NCBI GenBank assembly: GCA_034359265.1
Contig: CP136890.1
Coordinates: 36,519,001-36,583,000 of the forward strand
Direction: 5' to 3'
Origin: Canna indica
Taxonomy: Eukaryota; Streptophyta; Magnoliopsida; Zingiberales; Cannaceae
DNA length: 64,000 bases
Shown here: one piece after another, positions 1 through 11,882 of the stretch
Layout of the letters: every line of letters starts with the position of its first letter
Numbering within the stretch: the first letter of the stretch is position 1
The notes under the pieces: model-generated
Seen by the model: only the letters and a program-made list of their open reading frames with translations
Databases searched by the model: none
What the model was told of the DNA's origin: nothing
Position numbers and translations under genes: made by a program

Positions 1-922
1 TGCGACGCACATGAACCGCAAAAGACACGGAGCCACTAGTGTGGCGCGCCCCCATGTCGTCCCTCCCCCGCCCCCTAGACATGCGGTTTCTCAACGCAGT
101 CGACCTTCTGCCACTCAGGCGTGTCCCACCGCTCAACGAGCTGGTCCCACACAAGGTCAGGAATCCACTCAGGGGTGTGTCCCCGAGTCTGCCCTACATG
201 TGTGGCCCCCAACCGTCTCATCATGATCTGACGGGCCTACTGAAGCAGCCCATTATAGCGAGCGCGGGCAACACGCTCCAATGCAACCTCAACAAAAGTG
301 ATCTGGTCCACCGACCATGTATAATGAGTCTGCAAAAAAAACAATTATTATAACCGATCAATATTTAACATTAATATTAATTTAATAAATATACTTACCG
401 AGAACTCTCGCCATAATAAATCCAAATGCTCATGGGGCACATGGGACCATGTAGGCTACGCCCCGAACATAAACTTCCAGATCATCCCCGCTATCGTGCC
501 GGGGACGTCCTCCTGCTCAAATCTGCACCAAATATAAATTCATATTATGATATTTTGAATTATAAATAAATTATAAAAAATAATTAATGCATATACTTAC
601 CGTCTTCCGCGCACACTAACTGCTCTGCGCAATTCTCCCTCGGGTGGCGAAGGGAGAATTTTGTTAGGCCCTTGTGGCCTACGTTTGGAAGACGATGGTC
701 CTGGATCTGCGGAGGGTGGCAGAGGGATGGTAGTTGGAGGTGAGGGGATGGTGGCCAGATCAGGTAAGGGATCGGTGGACGGATCAGGTGGGGGGATGGT
801 GGCTCAAGGTGGGGGGACGGTGGTGGAAGGCGAAGGGTCAGACGATATAGGTGGGGCGGGTGGTAATCGTCGGGGGGTCCTACGAGGAATGCCTCCTCGG
901 GAATTGATATCTCAAACCATAG
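1..922 (-). pseudogene. CACTA TNPA/PTTA-like transposase gene fragment (three exons, cut by window edge)
   Basis: Second gene of a CACTA (En/Spm) transposon, of the plant PTTA transposase family. Three minus-strand exons can be drawn with canonical GTAAGT donors and AG acceptors: 601-922, 399-522 and 1-329 (open at the window edge). The first exon is Pro/Ser-rich, ends in an RRPQGPNKILPSPPEGE segment and has an in-frame TGA. The second contains WKFMFGA..PTWSHVP, and the third RARYNGLLQ, PEWIPDLVWDQL and a final HTSGSVSFAVH. The tryptophan-rich WSHVP, WI..VW and HT.GSVSF signature is typical of PTTA proteins. At least three in-frame stops make it non-functional although splice sites survive. 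It lies downstream of the TNP2-like gene on the same strand, the usual CACTA order. Confidence 0.72.
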
Positions 923-1071
923 CTGTAAAAATTTAATATGATTAGATTATATATAATAGATTAATAGATATATTTAATAATTGAATATATACTTCACATT
1001 TACAATTATTAGTCATCGTCATTATCATCATCCGTGTAATACTCTTCTTCTTGTTCTTCTGTATCAGAATC

Positions 1072-4000
1072 TTAAAATTCTTCTTCTTCTCTCTCATCAT
1101 CATTCTGTCCTTCCTCAACTTCATTATCATCGTCATCAACGTATTCTATTTCCAATTGAACTAACTCTGTGTCATCATCCTCGAGTATTGGACTAACTCG
1201 TTCCACTTCGAAAGGATCCTCTTCTTGATATAAGTCATCTGCTAGCTCATTCTCTCCAACTACCGGGTCAATTTTTTCTCTGGCTTTAGTCTTACAGATT
1301 ACATGCCAATCTACCATATCTTTCTTTCTAGACGGATACTGCATATAATATACTTGTTCAGCTTGAGATGCCAATATAAATGGCTCATTTGAAGCCAATT
1401 TTAATTTATAATTGACCTCGACCTGCTGTTTATACTTTGGATGAACTCTCATGCCCCTATCATTTGTATCAAATCAATGACATTTAAAAAGGGCAACTGA
1501 TTTACATCTGAAAAATTGCAATTCTATGACTTCTTCCAATAATCCGTAAAAGTCAATATCACATTCAGCATACGTTGTCCCTTTGACGCAGACCCCGACA
1601 TTCATAGTCTTTTTTGTAGATGAATATTCAAGTGTGTGAAATTTATATCCATTAACAAAATAACCGTTATAACACTGTACAAGTTGTGCCGGTCCGCTAG
1701 CAAACTCAAAGATTTGATTATCTATTTCGCCTCTGTGTTCTGTGCTATAAGCTTGAAACCAATTAGGGAACTTACGATTTTGTAATCTTTCTAATTCCTC
1801 ATCGCTGTAAATTGAGTATTTTGTCACCATCTCAATGTCAAATATTTTAATGAACTTTTCAATCTTTGGACAGTTTAGTAAAACGTACAAGTAGGCTAAA
1901 TGGTACTCTTCGTCGTTTAAGAATCGAGACGGACGAGAACCCAAAGCACGACCGGGATAACAAAAAAAATTTAAACAACCATCTGATGGTCGAGCTCCCT
2001 CGTCGTCGTTCCGTGGAAGACGATTAAGTCATGTCTTGATTGTTGATTCAAAATAAAATGAGCAGAATGTTGAAATTTCTTGAATTATATATGCTTCTGA
2101 TATGGAACTTTCAACTGCGGCGGTGTTCTTTACATTTTTCTTTAAACGATTCATGTATCTTTGAAATAAGTACATCCATCGGTATTGAACGGTGCCACCA
2201 ACTCGTGCCTCGTAGGCCATGTGTATCGGTAGATGCTCCATCTAGTCAGAAAATGCAGGAGGGAAAAATTGCTCCAGCTTGCATATGATTTCAACAATAT
2301 TATTTTCAAGTGCTGACATATCTTCGACTCGAAGTACATTTGCACAAATGTTTCTAAAAAAACATACTTAATTCTATCAACGGACCCCAAATTTTATCAT
2401 GTAGATGATCTCGAAACGCGACCAGAAGCAATCTCTGCATGAATACATGACAATCGTGGCTCTTCATCCCCGATATTTTGCATTCATCGACGTTTACACA
2501 TCAAGATAAGTTTGAGGCATATCCATCGGGTAATCTGAGTTCTTTGATCCATTGATACACATCTTTCATCTGTTGTTTATTTAACACATACGACGCCTTT
2601 GACTTATGAAGTCGTCTATTGACCTTTTGCAACTCTAACTCAGGCATCTTACAAGGTATTTTCACATCATGTCGGGCATTCACATTATCTTTAGTTTTGC
2701 CGAAAATATCCATCACAGTGTTAAAAATATTATCAAACACATTTTTTTCAATGTGCATGACGTCTAAATTATGCCGAATCAGTAATGAACTCTAATACGG
2801 TAATTCCCAAAAGATATTTTTTTTCACCCAGTTATGTGTTTGACCAAAGCCTGAAATTCTTACATTGTGACCAAAAGTAATATCTCGAAGCAATTGAACA
2901 CGTGCTAACATCAGTTCACCAGACAACATCGGTGGTGGCTCATCTCTTTCGACTCTACGCTTGGTAAATTTGTCACGATTCCTTTGATACTGATGGTTAG
3001 ACGGTAGGAACCGACGATGCCAATCAAAGAAGGAAGTTTTTCGGTCATTCTCAAGACTGAAGGATTTTGAGTGTTCCATGCAATACAGGCAAGAGAGTCG
3101 CCCATGCGTGCTCCAACCAGACAACATGTCATAGGCCAAAAAATCATTGATTGTCCACAATATAGCAGCTCGTAAAGTGAAGTTTTGCTTCCGGTGACAA
3201 TCATAAGTGACAGCTCCCTCAACCCACAATTTTTTCAGTTAATCAATTAGGGGTCGGAGAAACATGTCAATTTCTTTGCGAGGACCCCTAAGACTCGGAA
3301 TAATCATCGAAAGATAGATAAATTCATCTTTCATACACATTGAGGGAGGCAAATTATAAACTATTAAGAACACTGGTCATACTGAATACGAAGTTGTCGA
3401 ATTACCAAATGGATTAAAACCATCCGTGCACAATCCCAACCTGATATTTCAAGTATCCCTAGCAAATGAAGGATAACACCTAACCAAATGTTTCCATGCT
3501 TCACTGTAGGATGGATGAGTCATTACTGTATCATCATGATTTCTTGCATGCCAACTCATATAAGGGGCAGTCTTTTCCGACATGAATAACCTTTGAAGTC
3601 TCGGTGTTAGTGGAAAATACCGAAGCACCTTAAATGAGATATTTTTTTATTGGACCGATTTCTTCTCCTTGTAACGAGGATGTTCACATACTGGGCATTG
3701 CTCTAACTGTGCATTTTTCTTTATAATATAAAATACAATTATTTGGGACGTGTGTATTTTTTCGTACCCAATCCCTAATTTCTTCATCAACTTTTTTATC
3801 TTATAAAAAGTTGGCTCAAACTTGTTATTTGGAGGTAGCATACAATTGATAAAGCTTGCAATCCGATCAAACGCAACCCTGCAGATATTACAATCGGACT
3901 TGATGTTCAGGAGTTGCGTCATTGCCGAAAATCTTGTATAATTTAGACAATTCTCATACAAAGGTTCATTGGTAGCTTTCAATATCTCGTAAAATTCTAC

Positions 4001-4477
4001 AGCCTCCTTATTCGGCAATTCAATCTGTATCGTAGGTTGTTCTTCAGTGACTTCAACTGCCGTAGTATTTGATGGCATTACCGTCTCAGTAACTGACTCA
4101 ATATTATCATTTATATGGAATTATCCTCCAAGACTATCCAGAATCATTGTTGTATAAGAATTAGATGGATTGGAAGAAGAAACACCGGTAGAAGAAGATT
4201 CACCATGAGTTTGGACAATATGATTGCTCGATGTCCCGACTTGACGTGACTCCCCGTGACAATTCCATAGAAAATATTTTGGTGTGAATCCTTTTGTATA
4301 CAGATGCATTGTGACAGTTTCTCGATCAAAAAATCTTATGTTCGAATATTTCCGGCACGGACATTGGATTTTATCACCACTAAGGAATTTTTTATTCGAG
4401 TAGGCGAAATTTAAGAAGTGAGTTACGCCTACTCGAAATTCATCCGTTATAGCTCCACGATGAATTCGTCTGTACAT
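1072..4477 (-). pseudogene. CACTA TNP2-like transposase (TNPD), degenerate
   Basis: Relic of the DDE-type transposase that cuts and pastes CACTA elements. Reading leftwards from 4477: a transposase-associated N-terminal domain (4477-4121; CPCRKYSN, HLYTKGF, YFLWNCHGE); the TNP2 N-terminal zinc region (4078-3647; SDCNICRVAFD, LGIGYEKIH, CPVCEHPRYK); TNP2 core pieces (3229-2792; GAVTYD, LWTINDFLAYDMLSGWSTHG, CLYCMEHSKS; and 2758-2501; MHIEKNVFDNI); a DUF4218-like block (2241-2029; MAYEARVGGTVQYRWMYLF); and a DUF4216-like block (1944-1072; FILASQAEQVYYMQYP). Several frameshifts and stops separate the blocks. One TGA at about 1485-1487 lies in frame inside the DUF4216 block. The acidic tail is low complexity. 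Family call is strong; function is lost. Confidence 0.85.
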
Positions 4478-4948
4478 CTAACTTCGATCGCCCGACATGT
4501 TCTATAAAAAGTTGGCAATATCTTTAGGTAATGTCTTTATATGGGATGGTCCTATTCCATTCGGGATTCATGTTATATATATTGCACTTAGAATTTCTTT
4601 TAATCATTAACTTCATTCTATATTTTGGTAGCATCTCCCTATAGTTCTCCGAATACGCATATCATCTGGGCGCGTATCAAAGAATAAGGGACATACAAGA
4701 CAAAAATTTAAAAATGAATAATGATTAAAAAAAATAAACTAAGTGCAATATAAATAACTATGTTCCAAATAATCCAATTAGGGACAATTCAAGGGTTGTA
4801 TGTCGTATAAAAGATCAATTACTTCGTTTACACGAACATACAACCCCCTAACGGATCTAAGGTTTTGCAAAATTAAAACATGACTCGTCGATGCATACGT
4901 GAAACATATCAACTTATCATGATTATTTTCTAAATGTGTGGATGCCGG
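4478..4948. other. Non-coding 5' region of the CACTA element
   Basis: AT-rich leader between the TNP2-like start and the tandem repeats at 4949. No ORF or RNA gene is recognisable. Confidence 0.5.
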
Positions 4949-5104
4949 TGTGAGTCCACAGTGGACGATTCCGCGTAACTCCAAAGTGGACGATTCCGAC
5001 GTGAATCCAAAGTGGAAAATTTCAGCGTGAGTCCATAGTGGACTATACCGCGCGAGTCCAAAGTGGACGATTCTGACGCGCGCGAGTCCAAAATGGACGA
5101 TTTT
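4949..5104. repeat. About six imperfect 26-bp tandem repeats
   Basis: Units follow the pattern AGTCCAAAGTGGACGATT plus a variable CYGACGCG spacer; AGTCCA..TGGAC is itself an imperfect palindrome. The array lies about 470-630 bp upstream of the TNP2-like start, inside the CACTA 5' region. Subterminal repeats of this size are where TNPA-like proteins bind in known CACTA elements, so a promoter or transposase-binding role is a reasonable inference. Confidence 0.7.
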
Positions 5105-5215
5105 AAAATTGTAATTACACCCAACTAAAAATAACCGTATCATTTATTCTACCCTTGATTAACTAACCCAAAAACTAACCTAAATTTAATATAATTGTAA
5201 AAAAAACTTAATTAA

Positions 5216-5340
5216 TCTACAATTAACATATAAAATCTACAATTAACACCTAATAAATCTACAATTAACAAATAATTAATCTAAAATTAGTCTACATTCA
5301 ACACATAAATTCTACAAATAACAGATAATAAATAAATCTA
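5216..5340. repeat. AT-rich tandem repeats built on AATCTACAATTAACA
   Basis: At least three clear and two decayed copies of AATCTACAATTAACA, each followed by 10-14 AT-rich bases. Lies between the 26-bp repeats and the nested hAT-like element. Confidence 0.55.
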
Positions 5341-5431
5341 AAAAAAAATTAAAAAAGTCTACATCCAAACCTGGCGCCGACGTCTACACGCCGGCACCGT
5401 TTGCCACTGTCGGCGTCCGGTGTGTAGATGC

Positions 5432-6309
5432 ATAGGAAGCACAGACACTTCCAAGGATTACTGTGTCCGCGTGTCCGACACGCCACGGACACCAACACAC
5501 GAAGACACTCATTCGACACACGTGTCCGACGTGTCCAAGAGTGTCTTGACCAGTCATTTTTTTTTTTTTGACCAGACACGGCTCAGACACGCGTGTCGGA
5601 CACGTGTGTGAGACCAGTCAATTTTTTTTTGCTCGTTCCTTCACGAGAATTGTCGCTCCGTCACGAGAATTGCCTCTGTGCCACTCCTCCGGATACCGGA
5701 CGAGTTGGAGAACCTGTACTCGTGCCGCCACCCTCGCCGAGTGGAAACAGCCTCCGGAGAGGCGGAGACAATATGCTTTCTGAATAATACTAGATTGCTT
5801 TATTTTTCTTGGATTAGCTCTATTTTTATTTCACGTGAAACATTTGGTTGCTCTATTTCGCTTGATGAGTTTTCACTGATTAATGAAGATAATAGATGCT
5901 AATCTTTCTCTTGTTGAACCAGAGTTGGAGAGAGTAATATTTTCCAATGAAGGAGATAGTGGGATTCTAGTTAACTTTTTGTTTACATGTAATTGTACAT
6001 GACTATTTCTACCAAGACATGCTAACCAATAATTTTTTTTGGAGATGTCAATACATGTCTAGGAATTTTTGTTTAGATATGGTTGTGCCTCATGCTTTTG
6101 GAATGGTTTAGAAATAGTAAGTATTTATTCATACTGAAAATTTGAAGTTTGACATCAATGAAAATATCATGATATATTGATATTAATTGTGATTTTTTAA
6201 ATTTTTTTAATATTTATCTATATATGTCGTGTCCGTGTCCGTGTCCTGTAAAATTTTGAAGTTGGTGTGTCCCCGTGTCCGTGTCCGTGTCGATGTCGGT
6301 GCATCCTAG
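5432..6309. mobile_element. Non-autonomous hAT-like element with GTGTCC-rich ends
   Basis: Flanked by an 8-bp direct repeat with one mismatch, GTAGATGC (5424-5431) and GTAGATGT (6310-6317), the hAT duplication length. The ends are inverted: ATAGGAAGCACAGACAC on the left against CTAGGATGCACCGACAT read from the right. Both ends carry strings of GTGTCC/GGACAC (about 5460-5600 and 6225-6290). No transposase is encoded. It is inserted in the 5' part of the CACTA element ending at 6900. A MULE with a 9-bp duplication is the alternative but fits less well. Confidence 0.6.
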
Positions 6310-7066
6310 GTAGATGTCGACAGTGGTGGCGACTGGATCAAAAAGGGGGCAGCATCGGATACCTAGCTCACGGAGAAGAAGGGGCCAATGGCGAGGGTAA
6401 CAGCGACGGGCGGTGACAACAACGGCAATACACGGGAGAGAAGAAGAGAAGCAAAAGAGGAAGGATCAGGCATGGACGCAAATAATAAGGATTTTAACCG
6501 ACAACTCGCCAGTCGTCGAAAAACCATGGATTCGTAATTTTAATATCACCAACGGTTCATCCTCTCTAAGCCGTCAGTGAAGAGTGTTTTATTTTCGCAC
6601 TACATTCGTGACATTAATTAATAAGCGACGGCCGCTTCTAGCTGTGGCTAATGAGACCAACGGCTCCCACGCGGAGCCGCCCCCGTTAAGCCATGGCTAA
6701 TAAATTATTTTATTTCGCGCCCCGTGCGTGCGATCAACTATGAGCGACGGCCCTATGAGGCCGTATGCAAGCCGCGGTTGATTTGCTTACATCAGCCACA
6801 GCCGCAGTGGTCGTCGAAACGTCGTGAATGATTCTGACAGCCGTGGTGGCCATCGGTGATTCCTGTGGTTGATGTGGTATATTCTAGACTTCTAGTAATG
6901 TAAGGAAGTCTACCAGCGAGGGCTTCCCGCTTCCAAATCAGAGGGTATTATAGAACCACGAAAATTAGTGGGAGACATGATTAATTTAAAAGACATCATT
7001 GATCATGCATGTAAAATGGTAGCTTATACTTGTCCTTCCTAATGCTTGTAGCATATCATCGTCATC

Positions 7067-8836
7067 ATGTCAAACACATTGTCATTACGTAGCATTCTTG
7101 ATGCTAATAAACTCTCTGGAACAAACTACATCGATTGGTTACAAAATTTGAGGATTGTCCTCACCCAGGAGTGTCTCTCCTATGTCCTTGATGACCGGCC
7201 ACCGGATGTGCCTACCCAAAGGGCTACTGAGGAAATAAGGGCCACTTACAAGAAGTGGCAACTTGACATCACTACTATTCAGTGCATTATACTCGCCTCT
7301 ATGTCCGATGTGTTGCAGCGACAACATGAAAAGATAGACGCTAAGACCATCCTCTCTCACCTCAAGTTGTATGGTGAAGAGAGCCGGACTACTAGGTTTG
7401 AACTGTCAAAGCAACTTTTGCACGCTAAGATGATGGCAGGGACCCCTGTTGAAACCCATGTCCTCAAACTAATCGATTTGATCGAGAGGTTAGAGAAATT
7501 GGGCCTAAGCAATTATAAGGGGCTAAGTCTGGACTTAATACTCTAATCCCTCCCATGGTCATTTTCACAGTTTATAATTAACTAGCATATGAACAAGCTG
7601 GATGCCTCGCTTCCCGAGCTCCTTAATATGCTGAAGACTGTTGAATCACACCTTCTAAAGGAAAAGGACAAAGTCTTATTAGTGGGTAGTGCCCCGAAAA
7701 AAGAGAAGAAGTGCTCTGCTAAGAACAAAGCTGTGAAACCTAAGAAGGAAATCAAGAAAAAGGAAAAGACTGCTTCAAAAGGCACCTGTTTCTATTATGG
7801 TAAAGATGACCACTAGAAGCGCAACTACAAGGAGTACATTACAGAAGTAAGGCAAAAGAGGGCTTTTGAAGCCCCCTCCGCAAATGCGTTTGTTATTGAA
7901 ATAAATTTATCGTTACATAATTCTACTACATAGGTATTGGATACCGATTGTGGTTCTCACATTTGCAACTCGTTGCAGGGGTTGAGAATAAGTAGAATGC
8001 TGAATAAGGGCGACTACGACCTCCAGATAGGCAATGGCGCAAAAGTTGCAGATTTAGTCGTAGGAACCTATTGTTTATGTTTGCCTTCTAGCAAGACCAT
8101 TGAATTAAATAATTGTTATTACGTTCTAATTTCAATAAAGAATATTATTTCTGTTCCCTTGTTACTTGAACAAGGTTATGGAATTTCTTTAAAGGGCAAT
8201 TGTTGCCACATATATCATTCTGATGAGTTATATGAAACTAGACGCATTTCGAATGGTTTAATGGTTTTAGATGTAACTGATAATATTTTTAATGTTGAAA
8301 TGCACAAAAGAAAAAGAGATAATTTGAACCTCACCTATCTTTGGCATTTGAGACTCGGTCATATTAATGAGAATCGGATCAACAAGTTGTATAAAGATGG
8401 GTAATTTGAGTCATTCAATTTTGAATCGATGCCAACTTGTGAATCTTGTCTCAAGGAAAAAATGACCAAGTCCCCCTTCACTTGAAATAGTGAGAGGGCC
8501 ACTTAGTTGTTAGAGTTGGTTCACACAGATGTGTTCAGATCGATGACAACTCAAGCTAGAGGTGAGTATTCCTACTTCATCATGTTTACAGACGATGCAT
8601 CGAGGTTTCGATATGTCTACTTGTTGAGACATAAGTCTGATGCTTTTGAAAAGTTCAAAGAGTATATGGCTGAGGTTGAGAAACAAGTAGGGAGAAGTAT
8701 TAAAACCCTTCGATTAGATCGAGGTGGTGAATACTTATCCACTGACTTCCTAAGATTAATATGCTTAGGGATATTTTTGGAGGTATATATCTGCATCGCA
8801 GGTACACATATGTTTTTGCTCCCAAGATTAATATGA
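7067..8836 (+). pseudogene. Ty1/copia retrotransposon gag-protease-integrase fragment
   Basis: Decayed copia polyprotein. The gag (UBN2 type) runs from an ATG at 7067 to 7546. A second piece (7589-7816) ends in a damaged zinc knuckle, CFYYGKDDH followed by a stop. The protease begins around LDTDCGSHIC (about 7937), a degenerate active site where the family has D-S/T-G. The GAG-pre-integrase block includes LWHLRLGHI (8339-8365). The integrase core starts at 8507 with LVHTDV, MFTDDASRF and LRLDRGGEY, and homology stops near 8750. Reverse transcriptase, RNase H and both LTRs are missing. It starts 167 bp after the CACTA terminus. Confidence 0.82.
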
Positions 8837-10472
8837 TTTTTAGAGTTCATGTACCATATGATTCTTGGAGCATTCAAGTCAGCAAATGATTTCATATATC
8901 AATTGCATTTTGAACTCAATGCATTATATCTTGCTATTTCTAATATGATTCTTAGGTTTTATATACTCATTGGTGTATCACTTAATAGTTCTAGTATATA
9001 TATATGGTTCTGGTTTTATTTACAATGTTATTTTCAATAAGAAGTTTATCATCTAAATATTATATACAAGCTTGAAAACTGATTCCAAAAAAATTAGATG
9101 AATAAGGATCATCCAGCTTGAGTGGATATAGCTCAAGTAGTTCAGTATAGGTAGAAATAAGAACCTAAAAAAATCTACTAACTTGATACTTGCCTCGATA
9201 TGTCATGCAAATTGTACTAACTTGATCTAATATATAGTAGTCCCATTTCTTATATTTTACCAATCCCCTGCATCCCTTCTACATTGATTTAATAGGTTAT
9301 GTTATCTTTTTAATACATGCATATCTATGTTTGCATTATTTGATCTATCTCTGAACTGTTCATGTTTTTGACACTCCTCACTATCATTGTATCAACATAA
9401 CAATCCCATTATAGCATAATTAATTAATATATCATGCATCAAAACATGGGATATATCTATTTCATTACAAGTAGATAGTGACATTACACTTCATACAAGT
9501 AAATTTATTTCATTTGTTGCTAATCGAAAAAAAATTAATATGATATTGATAATATTGTTGAGCTCGCCCTATGTTATTTTGAGCTTCTTAGACAGTTCAA
9601 TATGATGTAGATATGTAAGAATGATGGTTACGTGTTTTTCGTTAATATGGACGATTTAGTAATTAACATCTAGTTCATGGCTAATCATAATTTGTGTTTT
9701 TCTGTGCATGCTCTACCAATTTGTCCGATGTCCGATCTATCCTATTTAGCCTTCTGTGAAGACAATTTGGACAGTCATACTAAGAATTTTTAAGGCTGAT
9801 GCTTGTGAATGCACGTTAGCAAACGTATAGTTGAGTCCCTAATTGAGATAGAGATTATGTTTTATACTTAAGTATTTAAGCTTGTGTAGCTGATTTGGAG
9901 AAGGTAACAAAAGTAACAAATTTAATGCAGGAAATAATTCAACTCCTGTTGCATCAACTTAAACTATGTCAAGAGATTTGTTATTTGCCATTGATAACCA
10001 TTTGCATCCAGAAAAAGCACAGAGAAAATTGAATCCTTGATGAGATGGAAATCTTGTTGATATGCCTCCTTGGTTAGATGATCATTTGGATAGTAGAAGA
10101 AATGTTTATATTCTGATTTTTGGTTATAAAAATTTATTCATCTTGATTTAACAATTTGTATAGCCACTTGTGACTTAATTTTCTAGAAAAGCTTACTAGT
10201 GGACTAACAGGACCACTATCATCGAGAACATAAATCCATAGAAGGATCATCCAAGTACCTTTAGTTTACTACTTTATTAGAATTTGGATTTCACTAGATA
10301 ACAGAAATGCTAATTGATGCGGGTTATTGGTTATATAATCTTGTTTGTCATATAATTTTTACTGGAAGTTTTAGGTGATTCTATCATCCTGTCCTTTGCA
10401 TTAGTCTATATTCTTACAATTGGCGAGAAGACTGACTTTCTTATTAATTAAATATTATTTATCTTTTTTTAG
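8837..10472. other. AT-rich DNA without a recognised gene
   Basis: No ORF with recognisable similarity on either strand. The right part probably contains 5' introns or exons of the TNPA-like gene that follows, but I could not identify any. The 5' terminus expected for that CACTA element is not visible here. Confidence 0.4.
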
Positions 10473-11087
10473 AAAAAAAAGTTGAATCAACCATCTACAC
10501 ATCTTGAGTTGTTTAAACACACTCATAAGTGAAATAGTGGTGAAGGTGACTATGTCGACGGCAAATCACAAAAATTTACGATGTGTGCTTGTTTTAACTA
10601 ATAATTAGCTAACTTTTGAAATATAATAATTAACTATTTTTTTAAAAAAATGTAGAGGAGACTTAATTATGAAGCATCGATCTTAGAGAAGTATGACATA
10701 GATGCATCATTGCACCCGAATTTTGATCCTGATGAATGGATTAATGCCTCTAGATCTCCATCTCATAATCAGGTTTATGATTTTGGATGTCGAGAGGGTG
10801 TTAAATCTATTATTGGGAGTTTTAGCTTTGGAGAATCTAGTGCATCATCGTGTTATGGGCATGGTTGGACACATGATGAGTGGGACACTATGCAAAGGGA
10901 GGTGGCATCCATGCGAGAGTACATTACCCATTTGCAGACATCGATGCAATCACAAGTGAAGGCTCAAGTCCGTTCGTTGTTGACACAACTTGGTATTACT
11001 GTCATTTCTTCCGTATCAATAAATTCTCCTTCGAGTTCCACTGCACCACCTCCACCTCCACCGCCACCTCCATCAACTGGGTTATGA
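10473..11087 (+). pseudogene. CACTA TNPA/PTTA-like transposase, 3' exons
   Basis: Two exons of a PTTA-like protein. Exon one starts after the AG at 10472 and encodes HLELFKHTHK, an in-frame stop and DYVDGKSQKF, matching the family pattern LF..TH....YVD..S. The second exon, 10656-11087, encodes DEWINA, FGCREGVKSIIGSFSFGESS, HDEWDTMQREVASM, a coiled-coil-like QSQVKAQVRSLLTQL stretch and a terminal run of nine prolines before STGL and stop. The same architecture (SMQSQ, MLTQL, polyproline, GL-stop) occurs at 20302-20544, so the two belong to one CACTA family. The 3' terminus follows about 800 bp downstream. Confidence 0.68.
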
Positions 11088-11554
11088 TTACTGGTCAGTA
11101 AATTAAACTATATTCTTAATTAATATCACTAATGGTTAGGAGCTTCTCAAACGATTAGGTGCATTTACACAACCAGATTAGGTGAATTCAATTTTTTATA
11201 AGCATAATCGATGCCATTTTATCCATGCAGGATGAACATTTTTGCATAATTCTTTGTTTTTGTCATACTATTATAATACTTACTATTATAATAAAATTTC
11301 AGCTTCAAAGTTGTTATATGACACCTAAGATCTTTTATTCACATTTCTTTTATTTTTACATGAAGGTAAAAATGATGAAGTGCAAGGATCTACTTTTTGA
11401 AAAAAAATTATCTTATATGTTTTATTTAAAACAATCTTAATGCATTGAAACTTTGAAACAATGTATTTGTTTGAATAGCACAATGTATTTTGAAACCAAT
11501 TATATACAATGATTTTCTTAAGTTTATGTGTGTGGATTTAGAAATACAATGGTT
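11088..11554. other. Non-coding interval between TNPA-like gene and CACTA 3' repeats
   Basis: AT-rich; no gene seen. Confidence 0.4.
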
Positions 11555-11882
11555 CGGGATTGTTGGTACTACCAACAACAGTGGATATTGTTGGTACTAC
11601 CAACAACAGTGGATATTATTGGTATTACCAATAGAAATATATCTGTTGATATTACCAATAGAATTAATTTCATTGGTAATACTGACGGATAAATATATTT
11701 GTTGGTAATACCAACAAACGAAATAATTTGTCGGTATTACCGATATATTTATTAAAATTCGTCAGTATTACCGAGCATGTATTTACCGACAGACACTCCA
11801 TCAGACACTATTACTAATGGATTTTTAAGTATCATCGATGGATTTAGTCCGTTGGTGATATATACCATGTTTTCTTGTAGTG
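11555..11882 (+). mobile_element. CACTA 3' end: subterminal repeats and terminal inverted repeat
   Basis: Dense copies of variants of TTGGTAATACCAAC in both orientations, ending TTTTCTTGTAGTG at 11870-11882, the reverse complement of a CACTACAAGAAAA terminus. The order of words before the end (GATTTAGTCCGTTGGTGATA) matches the 3' ends of the two CACTA elements at 19544 and 29990. The partner 5' end is not found, so this copy (about 10473-11882 as seen) is 5'-truncated. Copia sequence resumes at 11883, inside RNase H. Confidence 0.75.

Larger units (their letters stand above)
1..6900 (-). mobile_element. CACTA (En/Spm-type) DNA transposon, 5' terminus at 6900, other end outside window
   Basis: The element runs right to left: terminus at 6890-6900, TNP2-like gene at about 4477-1072, PTTA/TNPA-like gene at 922-1. 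The plus strand ends TTCTAGTAATG, so the element begins CATTACTAGAA, one change from a CACTACTAGAA CACTA terminal repeat. The 600 bp inside the terminus (about 6300-6900) is GC-rich and has short direct and inverted repeats such as GAGCGACGGCC (6600s and 6740s) and paired GCCATGGCTAAT/GCTGTGGCTAAT words, as expected of a subterminal region. A smaller hAT-like element is nested at 5432-6309. Stops in both genes mean the copy is dead. Confidence 0.7.

Noticed and set aside
5349..5902. Cluster of short ORFs rich in Arg, Thr and Ser
   Set aside because: They are by-products of GTGTCC repeats and have no conserved features.
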